From NCBI GenBank assembly GCA_025331435.1, contig JAIWNI010000007.1, positions 1 to 64,000 on the forward strand: a stretch of DNA of 64,000 nt. The letters are read 5' to 3'. The notes below the pieces were generated by a model. That model was not told where the DNA came from. It did no database searches and was given only the letters and a program-made list of their open reading frames with translations. Source of the DNA: Choanephora cucurbitarum (lineage: Eukaryota > Mucoromycota > Mucoromycetes > Mucorales > Choanephoraceae). Below, piece by piece: positions 12,319 to 24,514 of this stretch. The number at the start of each line of letters is the position of its first letter. Position 1 is the first letter of the stretch. The position numbers and the translations under genes were made by a program.

Positions 12319-15300
12319 ATGCAAGGAACCTACAATCGAAAGAATTCTCTAGAAAGACTCGATTACTACTATCAAGTAATCAATACCACTGTCTTGTCTA
12401 AGCAAAACGCAGCAAGTGGTTTGATCCCTGCCTCTGTTGCTATTACTGTAAGTACAAATGGCATCCTGCTTTTCTTTTTCAACATTTCTGATAACTTTTA
12501 TGCTTAAAGACACACGGTGATTACACTGATGCTTGGGTCAGGTAAATTGAAGTCAAACAAACATAGAAAAAAGTCTAGCCTAATATTCATCTAAAAATTA
12601 TAGAGACAATGTGTATTCAATTTACTGTGTATTTGGTTTAGCTCTTGCTTATAGAAGAATTGATGATACAACTGGAAGAGCATGTAAGTTTGTGCTAGCA
12701 TCAACTCTGATATCCCTTTTGTTGAACACTTTTGTCGTTGTATGTAGTTGAGCTTGAGCATGCAGTTGTCAAATTAATGCGTGGTCTTTTGTTCTCTATG
12801 ATGCGTCAAGCACCTAAAGTCGAAAAATTCAAAAAGACAAACAACATATTGGATGCTCTTCATGCCAAATACAAGACCGAAACGGGTGCTACTGTTGTTG
12901 GAGATAGAGAATGGGGTCATCTTCAAATTGATGCTACAAGTTTTTTCTTGGTCGCTTTGGCTGATATGACAACTAGTGGGCTTAGTATCATTTATACACA
13001 AGATGAAGTCGATTTCATTCAAAACCTTGTCTTTTATATTGAACGTAAGTAACAATGTCTGCCTTAATGACAATTTGGGTTAAGTCGTAACTTTGTTTGT
13101 ATAGGTGCTTATCGTACACCTGACTTTGGTATTTGGGAGCGTGGCGATAAGGTAAATCATGGTGAGCCAGAGCTGAATTCATCTTCTATTGGTATGGCTT
13201 ACGCTGCTCTTCGTGCAATTAACGGTGTCAATTTGTTTGGTGCCCGAGGCAGCCCTTCTTCTGTAAGTTTGAGAAATTATTCAAGTAATTTTCTTTTGTT
13301 TACAGCGTACTAACTTGCCTCATTTAGACTATCTATGTGCTACCAGATGAAATGACACGTAACAAGATTACTCTTCAAAGTGTCTTGCCCAGAGAATCTC
13401 ATTCCAAAGAAATTGATGGTTCTGTTTTGTCAGTCATCGGTTTTCCTGCCTTTGCTGTTGAAGATCCTGGCTTGATTGAACTTACTCGTTCCGAAGCTAA
13501 AAAGAAGTTAGAAGGTCGTTATGGATGGAAGCGTTTCTTGAGAGATGGTCACCAGACAGTCATGGAAGATCACAGTCGTCTTCATTACAATGAAAGCGAA
13601 CTCAAGATCTTTGAAAATATTGAATCTGAATGGCCTCTCTTCTTCACTTACATGGTACTCGAAGGTTTGTTTACTGAAAACTTGGAGCAAGCAGATGAGT
13701 ACCGAAAGAAACTCGAGTTCGTTACAATCGATTCAGCCTTCTGGGACCCAGAAAATCCTCGTCCTCCTGAAGATTACAAGACTAACAACAAGCGCCCTGC
13801 TGCTCCATGTCGTTCCGCTAGTTTAGATCTCTCAAGTGCACCTGCTGATTTACATATTCCTCTTGTTCCTGAACTCTATTATGTACCAAAGGAGTCGATT
13901 GAAGCTGAAAAGGCAGATCCTCATTCGCAGAAGCGTATTCCCAATGATAACACTCCTCTTGTTTGGGCTCTTTCTCTCTATTTGTTGGGTAACCTTATCT
14001 ACGAAAACCTTCTGTCTCCTTCTGAGGTAGATCCTCTTGGTCGTCGATTCAATGTCAAGGGAGTAAAAGCTGATAATGTCGTCCAGGTTGTCTTGTTATC
14101 AGAAAACGAAAAGTTGCAAAACACATTATCTACCTATGGTCTTGAAACACAATCCATCGATCAAATCTCTTCTAGCTTCACTGTGTTGCCTCCTCAAGCT
14201 TTGGCTGATGTCTATGGCGCACTAGGTCAAAATGCCAAACTAGGCCTTTCTGGCCGACCCAACCGTCCCATCGGTACTTTGGCTACCTCACGTCTTTACC
14301 GAATCGAAGGTCACATTTACGCCTTTACTCCTCAATTCATGGATGTTCATTCCTTCTATCTTAATTCTGATCCAGACTATCTCGTGTCTACTATTGAAAA
14401 CGAAATCAGTTCAACTAATGCCCACTGGACCTTCCCTGGACGTCCTACTATCACTATTGTATTGACAAATGCTATGCTGGGAGATATCGTCCGTTCCGAG
14501 GTTATGCCAGCTAATCGCAGCAAGGCCTTGGTCAATGCTTTGCTCACATCTGATGCCTCCAAGAAGAACTTGCTCAATTTCTTTATGAACTTAAGATCTG
14601 GTGAATGCAACGGTGTACGTGTGCGTCTTTCTCGTCTAACAGAGACTGTCAACACTAGCAACATTGAGTCTCTTGATTTCTTGATCAGCAAGCCAGATGT
14701 TGATTGGAGCACCATTTTGTCTAATAACAAGGCATACCATCAAAAGAATCAATCTCATCGTCGTCTTGGTTTTGATCAAAACTCCACCTTGAATTCCCCT
14801 GGCGGCACACTAACTCCTGGTGGTGCTAAGACACCTAGACGTCGTAGTGTTTTCCATGGCAAATCATTGAACACACCACTTGATAAGCTTGATGATCGTG
14901 AAAGCTATTTCCAAGATATCGTGTCTGCCTTAGAAAGAATCAACACTGATGGTGTCTCTCAGTTCAAGCTTAAGGATCATGAGATCTCACCTGATCCTGC
15001 TAATGCTGGTCAACAAAAGTCGGATGAGTTAGCTAATGGAAATCAAAATGAAACCTCTGCTCGTCTCTCTGTTGACACAGGTGAAGGCAATGAAGGTGAA
15101 ATGCTTTTGTCTTTGACCTTAGGTGATATCTCTCAGTTTGATGATGCTGTCAAGAGTCTTCAGGCTTCAGTCAATCTCTATGACCAAATCGATTTGTTGC
15201 AATACTTGGCCTCCTGTAAGAATTTGGATGATTTTATTCCTGAGCTCGATGCTACCATTCGAAACTTGCTTGAGGAAGTTTATGTCAAGTCTAAGCGTCT

Positions 15301-16939
15301 TCAATACTGGTCTATTGCTCGACAAGTCAGTGGTCTACTTTCCAAAGCTATGCCTACCTTGACTGAGAACTTGACTGATCTTGTCATTCGCCAAAAGCAG
15401 GTGAGTATTGGCTCAGGCTCAAGAGAACACTTAATCTCTACTCCTTTGAGTCCCGACACCTTGAACAAGCTCATCTCCGAACAAGGTCTTGACGATGTAC
15501 GCGAAGGGCCAGTAGTTCAAGAAATCATTATTTCTCTGGGCAATTTCATCAGAACAAACCCCAGCATGTTCGATGGTATCTTGCGTTTACGTACTCATTT
15601 CATTATTATTGCTCTGCGTGAGGAAATTAGTCGATTGAATGGCTACAATGAAGAAGAGGCCATTGAACATTTGATGCAGCTCTCTCCCTTTGAGTTGCAA
15701 TCTTTGTTAGGTACAGTCATGTCTGGTGCAAGCATGTGTGAAGAAACAACCATCATGGTGCGTGATAAACCTGGAGGATATTTGGTGTTGTCTCAAGAGT
15801 TCGATCCTAATCGCCAACTCAGCGCTGAATTGCCTTCGTTGAAGTTACCTCCTCCCAAGTCAGCACACAATTCACCTACCACCGATAATCAGCAAAAGAA
15901 GAACTCTATTTTTATTCGTGCTCAATCAGGCGGTTATAATGCAGGAAACTTTGCTCGTGCAGAAATCAATGGCAATGTACTTGCTGCCAATACACGTGGT
16001 CTTCATGTATGGGCTATTGATCGTTCAGAAAAGCTTGTGTTGGAACATGCTTCTTTCGATACCCACATTTCAACCGATGAAAGTGAAGATCTTGTTCAAT
16101 TCATTCGTAACTTGGCCTCTGGACTTATTGTTGTGGTTGCTTCCAAGGACGATTTCACTGAACACCTTACTAAAGAAGCTGTGGATGCCCTCAAGAGCTT
16201 AGGTGCTCACCAAATTGATAATGTCAAGTACCGTGATTCCTATGTATTGATTGCCGAGAAGAACGGCGACCGTGCTGCCGAATCCCACAAGCCAGCTGCT
16301 GAAGGCCCTACTGATCTAGTAGAAGAAGAGTTTGCTTTACTCAAAAAACACGACATTTCTCCTTCTGACATCAATGCTAACAACATTAGTCACTTCTGCC
16401 CTAGCTCTAATGGTCGTTGGTTGCGCCGAAGAAAGAACGATGGTGCGCTTAATCGTGTCCCCTCTCACTTCTTCCCTCGCACATGGACAGTACTTGACAA
16501 ATGTCATGGATTCCGTATTGCTAAACATCATTTGCCTAGAGATCCAACTGTATTTGAGAAGACACCAGAGGAATTCAACTTTGCATTAGCAGTGGAAGCC
16601 TTTTTGGGTATCTTAAGAGACCCTGCTGAGCGTCAAATCGCAGTTGAAATTCTTTCACTCATCTATCAAATTCAAAAGGACAAGCCTGAAATCAAGTTCG
16701 TTGAACAAGATATCGATATTTTATCTATTATGGATTTAGCCATCTCAGATTTCTGGAATCAATGGGCCGAGAAGAACAAAGAAGTGTTCCAAAAGAGTGC
16801 CTTATTTTCTGAAGGATTTGATTATGAAAAACACAAAGAAATGGCTCACAATCTGTTCTATGACCTGCCTCTTGATGGTGATGAAGAGACTACCACCAAA
16901 TATCTTTCTAGCAGCATTACTCGAAGCTTAAGCATTTAA
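12319..16939 (+). CDS. Phosphorylase b kinase alpha/beta-type regulatory subunit
   Basis: Six exons (12319-12447, 12510-12541, 12604-12683, 12748-13044, 13105-13262, 13328-16939) give about 1435 residues. The N-terminal GH15-like (alpha/alpha)6 domain carries the family signatures [22 protein letters not shown] and FGIWERGDK. The middle contains the conserved [10 protein letters not shown] segment, and the C-terminus has [13 protein letters not shown] followed by a KCHGFRI motif, as in animal PHKA/PHKB. In animals these subunits hold and regulate the catalytic gamma subunit that activates glycogen phosphorylase. Here a glycogen-regulating scaffold is inferred. The second exon is only 32 nt. 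A basic Ser/Thr-Pro stretch around [14 protein letters not shown] looks like a phosphorylation site. There is no C-terminal CaaX box, unlike animal subunits. It converges with the next gene, with 91 bp between stop codons. Confidence 0.92.
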
Positions 16940-17030
16940 GAAAGAAAGAAAAAACTCTGATTATACACACATATTATATATTTACATAATGCTACTTTTT
17001 CTTCTTCTAATAAAGTTTTTTTTTTTTTAA

Positions 17031-17855
17031 TTAAATCATCTTCTTTCTACCTTGTTCCTGAACTACACGCAAAATACTAGACATGATATCCCTATCACCC
17101 ATACCATTCCTTTGGTCTAACCAGAAACGATGCTGCTTAATTTTTGGCTCAATTCCCTTCATTTGCTCTAAGAGATACTGCTTTTCTAATGCCTTTTTGT
17201 TGACGTTCCAGGTAAGAAGAGACGAACTGGCTATAGGTAGTAGATCCTTGAGTTGGAGTGTTGATGTGCGCTTACGTGCTAATAGATCCAATGTTTCAAT
17301 AGAGATGATTGTGTTGGGTGAAATAGGAGGTTGTCTTTCTGAGTTTTGTCTATGTTGTATATGAAGGTGGATTGAATTGACGTAAGGAGATAAAAGAAAA
17401 GACAAAGCACCTGTTGAACACACACTAGCCATCATAGCTGTTCTCCGTATACTTTGTTAAAAAACAAAAAAAGGTCTTGTATTATGATACTTACCACCAA
17501 AAAACATAGTGTTGGACACATCCATTGTTTGAGCTAACAACAAGTGAGTCTTTCTTTTCTTTACTCTATGTAGATTTATGCGAGCTTTAAAATTACCTGC
17601 TACAGAATCCCAAAAATACATGATTGCAGGCGTTGAAATACTAGAAATCTTTGTGTATGTATGTTTATCAATATAAGTTTGTATCAATTAGAGGCAGCTT
17701 ACACCAAGTGTAGACAAAGAGAATCTCTTGACAAACTTCACAAGTCCAATTTGAGGTGAAGTATAAACGAGCTTTTTTTCGCTACTGGCTTCAGACACAG
17801 TTGAATAAGCTCTCTTCAAGTTGATGATTCTTGTTATACGTTGAACATGACTCAT
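17031..17855 (-). CDS. TMEM70/TMEM186-like mitochondrial membrane protein
   Basis: Four minus-strand exons (17703-17855, 17597-17648, 17495-17533, 17031-17437) give about 216 residues. The N-terminus is basic and hydroxylated (MSHVQRITRIINLKRAYSTV), a likely mitochondrial presequence. The core LVYTSPQIGLVKFVKRFSLS, followed by STLG and two hydrophobic segments, resembles the TMEM70/TMEM186/TMEM223 group. A later conserved-looking part reads STGALSFLLSPYVNSI. In animals these proteins assist ATP synthase c-ring and complex I assembly, so a similar role is inferred. The third exon is only 39 nt. The gene is divergent from the Tim17-family gene, with 135 bp between start codons. Confidence 0.65.
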
Positions 17856-17990
17856 GACAAGAATGACAAGAAAACAGGTACACAGCTTTTTTAAATAAAA
17901 AAAAAAAGACTATATTTTTTTTAGTTGCCAGCTACCTGGTTTATACTATTTCTCTTTCTTTTTCTTCTTCCTGTTTTTTTTTCAAGCACG
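17856..17990. promoter_or_regulatory. Shared divergent promoter, two mitochondrial genes
   Basis: Only 135 bp separate the start codons of the TMEM70-like gene (minus) and the Tim17-family gene (plus). The interval is A/T homopolymer-rich with pyrimidine tracts on each coding side, and no clear TATA box is seen. Co-expression is inferred from the geometry. Confidence 0.5.
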
Positions 17991-18727
17991 ATGGATAAGA
18001 GCGTACCACCAATACCTCAATCACATTCATCGCAAGCATCCGATAAAACCAGTTTACATTATCCTCAAGGTGCTACATTCAGTTCACTCCCACCTGATGC
18101 TACTGTTGTCAACTATGATAGCAATGCGCATCCCGAAAAGCCTGTTCTTCTACGAGCAGGTTTGGATACAAAGCAACGATTGCTCTTGATGACATCAGTG
18201 GGAGGATTCTGGGGATTCGGTATTGGTGCTTTTTTGGGAGCACGTCATTCTGGTTTACAGTATTTAGCAGAGAATGCTCATAAATTACCTACTACTGTAC
18301 AAGGATGGTATTTCTATCACAAGACAAAGAATTACCGAATGATGTTGGGAGGTGTAAAGCGAGGCGTTCGATTTGCAGGCAAAACAGGTGGACTCTGCTT
18401 ATTGTATGGTGCTATTGAATCTGCTATGGATGACATTCGAGGAGAGCCAGATCTGTTAAACTCGGTGGCTGCAGGTGTTACTACAGGCACTGTATTTTCT
18501 GCGCTAAGTAATGTGGTTTGGAATTTCTTTCAAGAGATAGAGATGTTTACTTTTTTTTATATCACTTAGCGAGATTGTCAAGAGGATCATTTAGATATTC
18601 TGTGTTTTTTGGTGCCGTATTTGGCTTAGCAACAGGTGGTCTATCTGATTTACATCGTTATGCATCAGGCAATACACCCACTTATGGACATTATTTGAGT
18701 TCATTGATCAAGAAAGATAGTCAGTGA
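17991..18727 (+). CDS. Tim17/Tim22/Tim23-family membrane protein
   Basis: Two exons (17991-18507, 18570-18727) give 224 residues. After a Pro/Ser-rich N-terminus of about 60 residues come Gly-rich hydrophobic segments (GGFWGFGIGAFLGARHSG, GGLCLLYGAIESAMDDIRG, and YSVFFGAVFGLATGGLSD after the intron), typical of the Tim17/22/23 fold. The layout is compatible with inner-membrane translocase relatives such as the complex I assembly factor TIMMDC1, but the subfamily cannot be fixed. The donor GTAATG was chosen because it restores frame into the fourth helix. A longer non-ATG extension upstream was rejected. It shares a promoter with the TMEM70-like gene. Confidence 0.75.
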
Positions 18728-19170
18728 AGGAGGATGACAGTACAATGAAATCACACTGTATTTATTTGCTAGAGTTGAGGAAAGAGAGCTACAGTTTAAT
18801 AGAGAAACAAATAGCCCTACATGTAACATATTATAAAAAAATAAATTCATGCGTTCTGTCTACATTGTCCAATCAAGTATCAGTTTATGCTAAAGGATAA
18901 GTTTGGATTCCATGCACAAGCTTTCTGTCTTTTTCTTTTCAAGACTACCCGCAGTATTTCAATTCATCGCTTGCAAATTAGAGACTGGTCATCCAATGAG
19001 ACTTTTTCTATTATATTATGCATCTACACTTACTTCCGTAAAGAGAGATTGAAAAATTACTTTTAAACGCGTAAATCATCAATTAAGCTCTGTGTTACTT
19101 TACACTGACTGGGTACGAAATCAAGTCAATGGGTCATGCTAAATTAAGGAATGAAGTCAGAATGAAGCAC

Positions 19171-19176
19171 TATAAA
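19171..19176 (+). promoter_or_regulatory. TATA box of anoctamin gene
   Basis: TATAAA lies 63 bp before the first base of the ATG at 19239 and is followed by a long T/C-rich tract, the usual leader in this window. Confidence 0.5.
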
Positions 19177-19238
19177 TTCTTTTTTTTTTGTTTCTCTCTC
19201 TTTTTTTCACTTTCTCGAGAAACATACGCTTTGTCTAC

Positions 19239-21827
19239 ATGTCTGAGAAAGGACTTGAACCTGTAGTGCCTTCTACAGAAGGATTTGCACATCTTTTTCC
19301 CCCTTCAGCAGAGATAGCCCCACCCATCAAACCTTCACAGTCTGACCAAACAAGCACAACATCATCTATCACTTCTTGTAACGGCGCCATCGATTATGTC
19401 ATTGTCTTCCGGTTCCCTACCAAAGTCTCTTCTCAAAGCAAGACGATTCGCACCAAGACTGAACTTCAACAACACGTTAATTTTTCGTTGAACAACCTTC
19501 TTTCTCGGCTAACAAAAGCTAACCTTCGATTCCAAGTTATTTCAGGCAAAGAAGAAGGTGTTCTCTTGATCCTGATCAGTAGCCCAATTGGACCCATTAA
19601 GCAACAATATCGCCGAGAGAGGTAATTATCTGTCTGTATGAGGTAGATCATAAATTCATGTTGTTTCTTGAAGGGTGCGCGATTTTTTGCTGGGTGTACG
19701 AGTAGATGGTTTGGGAGATGAAAATGAGCTGGTTGATCAAGCATTTCATGACTTGACAGAAGCTGAACGATTGCGCCTTGTATATGAGATTATAACACAG
19801 CCCAAATCAGAAGGAGGTTGTGGTATCTCATCGCAAGCAGAAGATTATGTTGAGAGCATCATGCCATTACATGATGATGACTTCAATAAGGTAAACAAAC
19901 ATAAAGAAAAAAAAAAAGAAGCCGGCTATCTAAAAACACATTTTCCTAAAAAAAAAAGGCATGGTACAAGTCTTGGTCTACAAAATGGCTTATCAGTGAT
20001 GCTGATTTGCTCAAGATTCGAGATCATTTTGGAGAGAAAATTGCTTATTATTTTGCCTTTCTTCAAACTTATTTCTTATGGCTGAGTGCTCCTAGTGCTG
20101 TTGGTGTATTGGTATACATGACACATTCAAACACGCTAGCCATCTGGTTCAGTCTGTTTATGATGATCTGGGCTATCCTATTTATCGAAATGTGGAAGCG
20201 AAAAGAAGCTACTTTGGCCATTCAATGGAACGTTCGTAATTTCTCCAAGCATGAAAAGAGACGAGCTGAATTCAAGGGTGAGAGAATGATTAAAGATCAA
20301 GTGACAGGTGAAGACACACCCTTTGTTTCTATTTGGAAATTGTTGGGTAGACGATTGTCTTCATTACCTGGTGTGGCTGTAGGTGCTTTCTTTTTGAGTC
20401 TTATTGTTGGTTTTGTGTTTGTACTTCAGTTGTTCTTGCATGAGTATTATAATGGACCTTTCCGTCAATTTTTGGTAAATGAAATATACACATATACAAG
20501 AAATGAAAAGAACTAACTCACCTTCATTTTTAAGCATTATACACCTACTGTAGGCTATGTATTGTTGATTCCTACTATGACCAAAATTTATAGTCATTGG
20601 GTCAAGATATTGACCGATTGGGAAATGCACAAAACAGATGCTTCTTGGGAATATAGTTATACACAAAAGATTTTTGTAGCCAACTTTTTAGTCAGCTATC
20701 TTTCCTTGGTAAGTTTTCTCTCTCGGAAAGGAGATCGAAAAACTAATTCAATTCAAGTTTATTACTGCTTGGATCTATATCCCATTTGGTGATTATGTTT
20801 TGCCTTATCTTGCTGAATTTAATATTAGCCATGAACACAAGACCGTTGATTTCCAAAGATTGAGGGATCAGCTTGTTTATTTTATTGTAACAGGTCAACT
20901 GATTGGTTTCCTGACTGAGATGGTTGTTCCTTATGCACTCAAAAAAATTATGCCCAAGGCCAAAAGGATGACTTCCAAGATTCATCCAACGGAACAAACT
21001 ACCTCTATGACTGACCTGGATGTGAAACAGACTAGCATAGTAGATGAAGAAGAAAAGAAGCTGATTGCAAAAATCCATAAAGAAACTGAGATGGAAGAAT
21101 ATAATATCTATACTGATTATGTAGAAATGGTCGTTCAGGTAACAAAGAAAAGAAAGAGTTATGAAGCCAACATACTAAACAATTGCTTTTTCTTCTTAGT
21201 TTGGTTATGTTAGCATGTTTTCTACTGTCTGGCCATTAACTGCTTTATGTTCTATGTTGAACAATTGGGTAGAATTAAGAGGAGATGCTATTAAATTATG
21301 CAAATATACCAGGTACACATAGTGCATTTATATGTATTGTAATCAGTTATTTACTTTCAAAGCTGAACCATAGACGTCCAATTCCTCACCGTGCAGAAAG
21401 CATTGGCCCTTGGATCGGTAATATGGAGACTTTGGTCTGGTTATCTTCTGTGACAATGGGATCATTTGCTTATCTTTTTCACCCTTCCACCAACATACAT
21501 TCCCCATACACGCCTGTCTCTACCTTGTTGGCTATTCTAATTTCTGAGCATATCTTTATTGCATTGAGAGCTGGTATCCGTCAAGCTTTTTCTATGGTGC
21601 CTAGTCTCTCTGAATGGCTTGTTCGCAAGGAAGAGTACAAGCTCAAGAAAGATTGGTTAGAACGTATGATTGGTAATCATAAGGAGTTCATTGCTCGTCG
21701 CGATGTAGATAACGATAACGACCTTGCTGAGGGACTTAGTGCTAAGTTATGGCACGATCATCTTGATCGACAAGCAGAAGTTTCCTATGCTACTGAACTT
21801 GTACAAAACACATTCAAAGTAAAATAA
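19239..21827 (+). CDS. IST2: Anoctamin / Ist2-like TMEM16 protein
   Basis: Seven exons (19239-19621, 19674-19890, 19959-20474, 20535-20708, 20758-21138, 21200-21312, 21374-21827) give about 745 residues. A cytosolic N-terminal domain (about 1-230) precedes a multi-spanning membrane domain. Anoctamin hallmarks include IRDHFGEKIAYYFAFLQTY, IEMWKRKEATLAIQWNVRNF, then FGYVSMFSTVWPLTAL before a helix ending NNWVELRGDAIKL. The C-terminal RPIPHRAESIGPW motif is also typical. The family comprises phospholipid scramblases, ion channels and, in yeast, the ER to plasma-membrane tether Ist2. Ca2+ dependence cannot be judged by eye. No long basic Ist2 tail is seen, so a scramblase or anoctamin role is as likely as tethering. 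Confidence 0.9.
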
Positions 21828-22020
21828 AACAAGTGTTAATTGAAAAGGACAATCCTTGAATGAAGCAACTGTGTTCATGGCTAAACCTTAATACTTCTCT
21901 CCCCCTCTCCTTTTGCTTTCTAGTGGGGTTACACTATTTATCAGTTTCTTTTTGTTTTTCATTTTTCTAGAGACTTCTCCGTGTAAACATTTTTTTCTCT
22001 CTTCTTTTCGTAACTTCAAT

Positions 22021-23376
22021 ATGAACGTATCCGACTCAACTAAACAAGCTGCAGATCTATATGCAAAAGCCAATGATGCCATTTTTGACGATGACTATGA
22101 TGAAGCCTTGAGCCTTTTTACTGAACTAGTTTCTCTTGAACCTGGAAATGCAGAATTTGTCCTGAGAAGGTTAGGCTTATTATTCTTTATCATATATATC
22201 AATATGTAACACTCATACAATGCATATCAGGTGTCAAGTTTATCAAAAACTAAACAAGCTCGACTTGGCATTAAATGATGGTCAAAAGGCACTTGAACTG
22301 TTGAAGGAAGGTTCGCGTAGTCTATTAGCAAGAGCTCATTTGCAAATTGGGTAAGTGTCATTATGCAATTGTGCATGTTTTAGAGGATCTAATGTTTACA
22401 AAGCATCACGCTCCATCGTCTCAATCGATACTCTGAGGCTCAGACACATCTTGAACAATCAAAACAACTCAACCCTAACGAAAAGACATTGGCTACCTGG
22501 CTCAGGAAGAATACAGATAAATTACCTATCCCACCCACACCATCACAACAAGTAGTACCATCTATCGTGTCAAAGCCATCCGCAAGGTAAATTGCAAGTA
22601 AATTGTTGTTATACAAGTATACTCAACCGTTACAATGAATAGATATGAATGGTTCCAAAACGATACATTTGTTACCATTGAAGTGTTTATCAAGAAAGTA
22701 AAGCCAGAAGCTGTTGATTTGCACTTTTTCGAACAAGCTGTAAGTCCTTTGTGCCATTGAGTCTGTTCATTTCACTGACCTATCGTTCTCAAGTTATCTT
22801 TAACAGTCAAATTAGATACCGGATCTGATTACTCACTTGAATTGGAACCACTTGCTCATAAAGTGTTACCCAAAGAATCAAGTTATCAAGTATTGTCAAC
22901 CAAGATTGAAATTAAACTAAAAAAACAAACATCAGGTATTATGTGGGGTGCTTTGGAAAGTGAAAATGATCAAGGCACTATCAGTAAGTAAAGCTGTTAT
23001 CATCTTAGACATATTCAAGCTCATATATCATTCTATAAAAAAAGTGTCTACTACAACTTCAACAACACACAAATCAAAAGATTGGAACAAATTGGTAAAA
23101 GAAGTAGATGAAGATAAGCCTGAAGGAGAACAAGCCTTAAATGCTCTATTTCAACAAATCTACCGTGATGCGGATCCAGACACAAAGCGTGCTATGATGA
23201 AGAGTTTTACTGAAAGTAACGGTACCTGTCTCTCTACCAATTGGGCTGAAGTAGGTAGCAAGAAGACTGAAGTGAAGCCCCCAGAAGGCATGATAGCCAA
23301 AAAAGTAAGTTAAGTGATTCATATATATCAAATACATTGACATGTAACTTTCTTTTTCTCGTAGTATGGTGCTTGA
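22021..23376 (+). CDS. SGT1: SGT1 co-chaperone (TPR-CS-SGS)
   Basis: Seven exons (22021-22169, 22231-22350, 22404-22586, 22643-22739, 22794-22983, 23045-23304, 23365-23376) give 336 residues. The N-terminal TPR region (about 1-120) starts at KQAADLYAKANDAIFDDDYD. A CS domain (about 150-245) starts at RYEWFQNDTFVTIEVFIKK. The SGS domain (about 255-336) includes DWNKLVKEVDEDKPEG and MMKSFTESNGTCLSTNW. SGT1 bridges Hsp90 and SCF/kinetochore clients. The last exon holds only three codons and the stop (Tyr-Gly-Ala-stop). It is convergent with UMP1, with 122 bp between stop codons. Confidence 0.93.
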
Positions 23377-23498
23377 TCTCTTCCTTAAATGTATATCAGC
23401 AATAAAGCAACATTTCCTCTCTCTTTTTCTTTTTTTTTTTCTTTTCTCCACTATATTTATTGTTATTTTTATCATCACAAGAAGAAAGTGTAAAGAAA

Positions 23499-24182
23499 TT
23501 ACACCTTCAAGTTGAGCTTTCTTTCCATGCTTGCGTGAATGTCTAGACCTTCAGTTGATTCAGCAGGATCTAAAGGAAAAGAAAAATAATAAAGAGTGTC
23601 ACTAAAATATCATAAAGCTTCCTTGTTTTCTACTTACTATTAAGGAAATCTTCATAGTCAATAAATTCATCCCTGCCCGTTAAGATATCCAAGTGCAAGT
23701 TTGAAGAAGGAATAGCAGGCATACGCTGACGCTAATATTGACAATAATATTGAGCTCTCTACACTTGAAAAACGATCCTTTCCTTTCATCTCTTTTTACC
23801 TTTTCTACTATGCTTTTTTCCATCATCATCTTGATAGGTGCATGCATACCGTAAGCTTGTCGTGCCAAATTTAATTTGAATTCCCATTGTGTTTCTTCCC
23901 ACTAAAAGAAAAAGTTCTTAGTTCAAGTGATAGGATGTATTTGTTGTTGAAAATATCTTTACTTGACTCAATCTGTTTTCGAGAGGATGACCTGGCAAAA
24001 CTTCGGTCTTAATGGAGCGAGTACCATGACGCATAGCATCGTGACCACCAAACTCAGCATGAGTCGTGTTTAAGGTACTGGTGACTTTTTCTGTAATAGT
24101 TTCGGGAGCAATACGAAGAGCCTTGGGGTTTTTAGAGAGCTTAGTACACCATTCTTGAACAGTCAAGTTAGGTACTTACCAT
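23499..24182 (-). CDS. UMP1: Proteasome maturation factor UMP1 (POMP)
   Basis: Minus-strand exons 23963-24139, 23800-23901, 23638-23725 and 23499-23569, plus a probable first coding exon consisting only of ATG at 24180-24182, give about 146 residues. The family core is clear: GMHAPIKMMMEKSIV, then RMPAIPSSNLHLDILTGRDE and IDYEDFLN. UMP1 guides 20S half-proteasome assembly and is then degraded. The start is the weak point. ATG followed by GTAAGT opens a 40-nt intron with a TAAC branch-like site, giving a protein that begins Met-Leu-Ser-Lys-Asn-Pro. Another start cannot be excluded. The Tc1-like element begins about 180 bp upstream. Confidence 0.88.
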
Positions 24183-24362
24183 GATGTATATATATGTGTG
24201 TAGTTAAAAAAAGAAGAAAATAGAGAATTAGTAACTTTTGCAGGACGCTTGCGCGTCGAATACACTAAAAAGCAGTCATATGAAATGGCATTTTCTCAAA
24301 ACAAATGGTGAAAAGCAGCTATCCCCCTTTTCTCAAGTGGACATACACCTTTTCCGGAAATA

Positions 24363-24415
24363 GATTGCACTCCAACAGAAAAAGGTTGCACATTTCTTTA
24401 AAATAGATTGCACAT
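24363..24415 (+). repeat. Left terminal inverted repeat of Tc1-like element
   Basis: Starts GATTGCAC next to TA. The inner part TTGCACATTTCTTTAAAA followed by AGATTGCA matches the right end in reverse complement with a single mismatch. The middle spacer differs in sequence and by one base in length. Confidence 0.85.
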
Positions 24416-24514
24416 ACTCAGAACTACAAGAAACATATAAAATGAGCCTCAAATTTTTTTCAAAAAGACGGAAAGGGCAGTGTATTTGATGAGTAAGGCA
24501 ATGAACCAGTTGAA

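Noticed and set aside
16332..16589. Alternative-frame ORFs within the phosphorylase kinase gene
   Set aside because: They overlap strongly conserved sequence in the main frame and are shadows.
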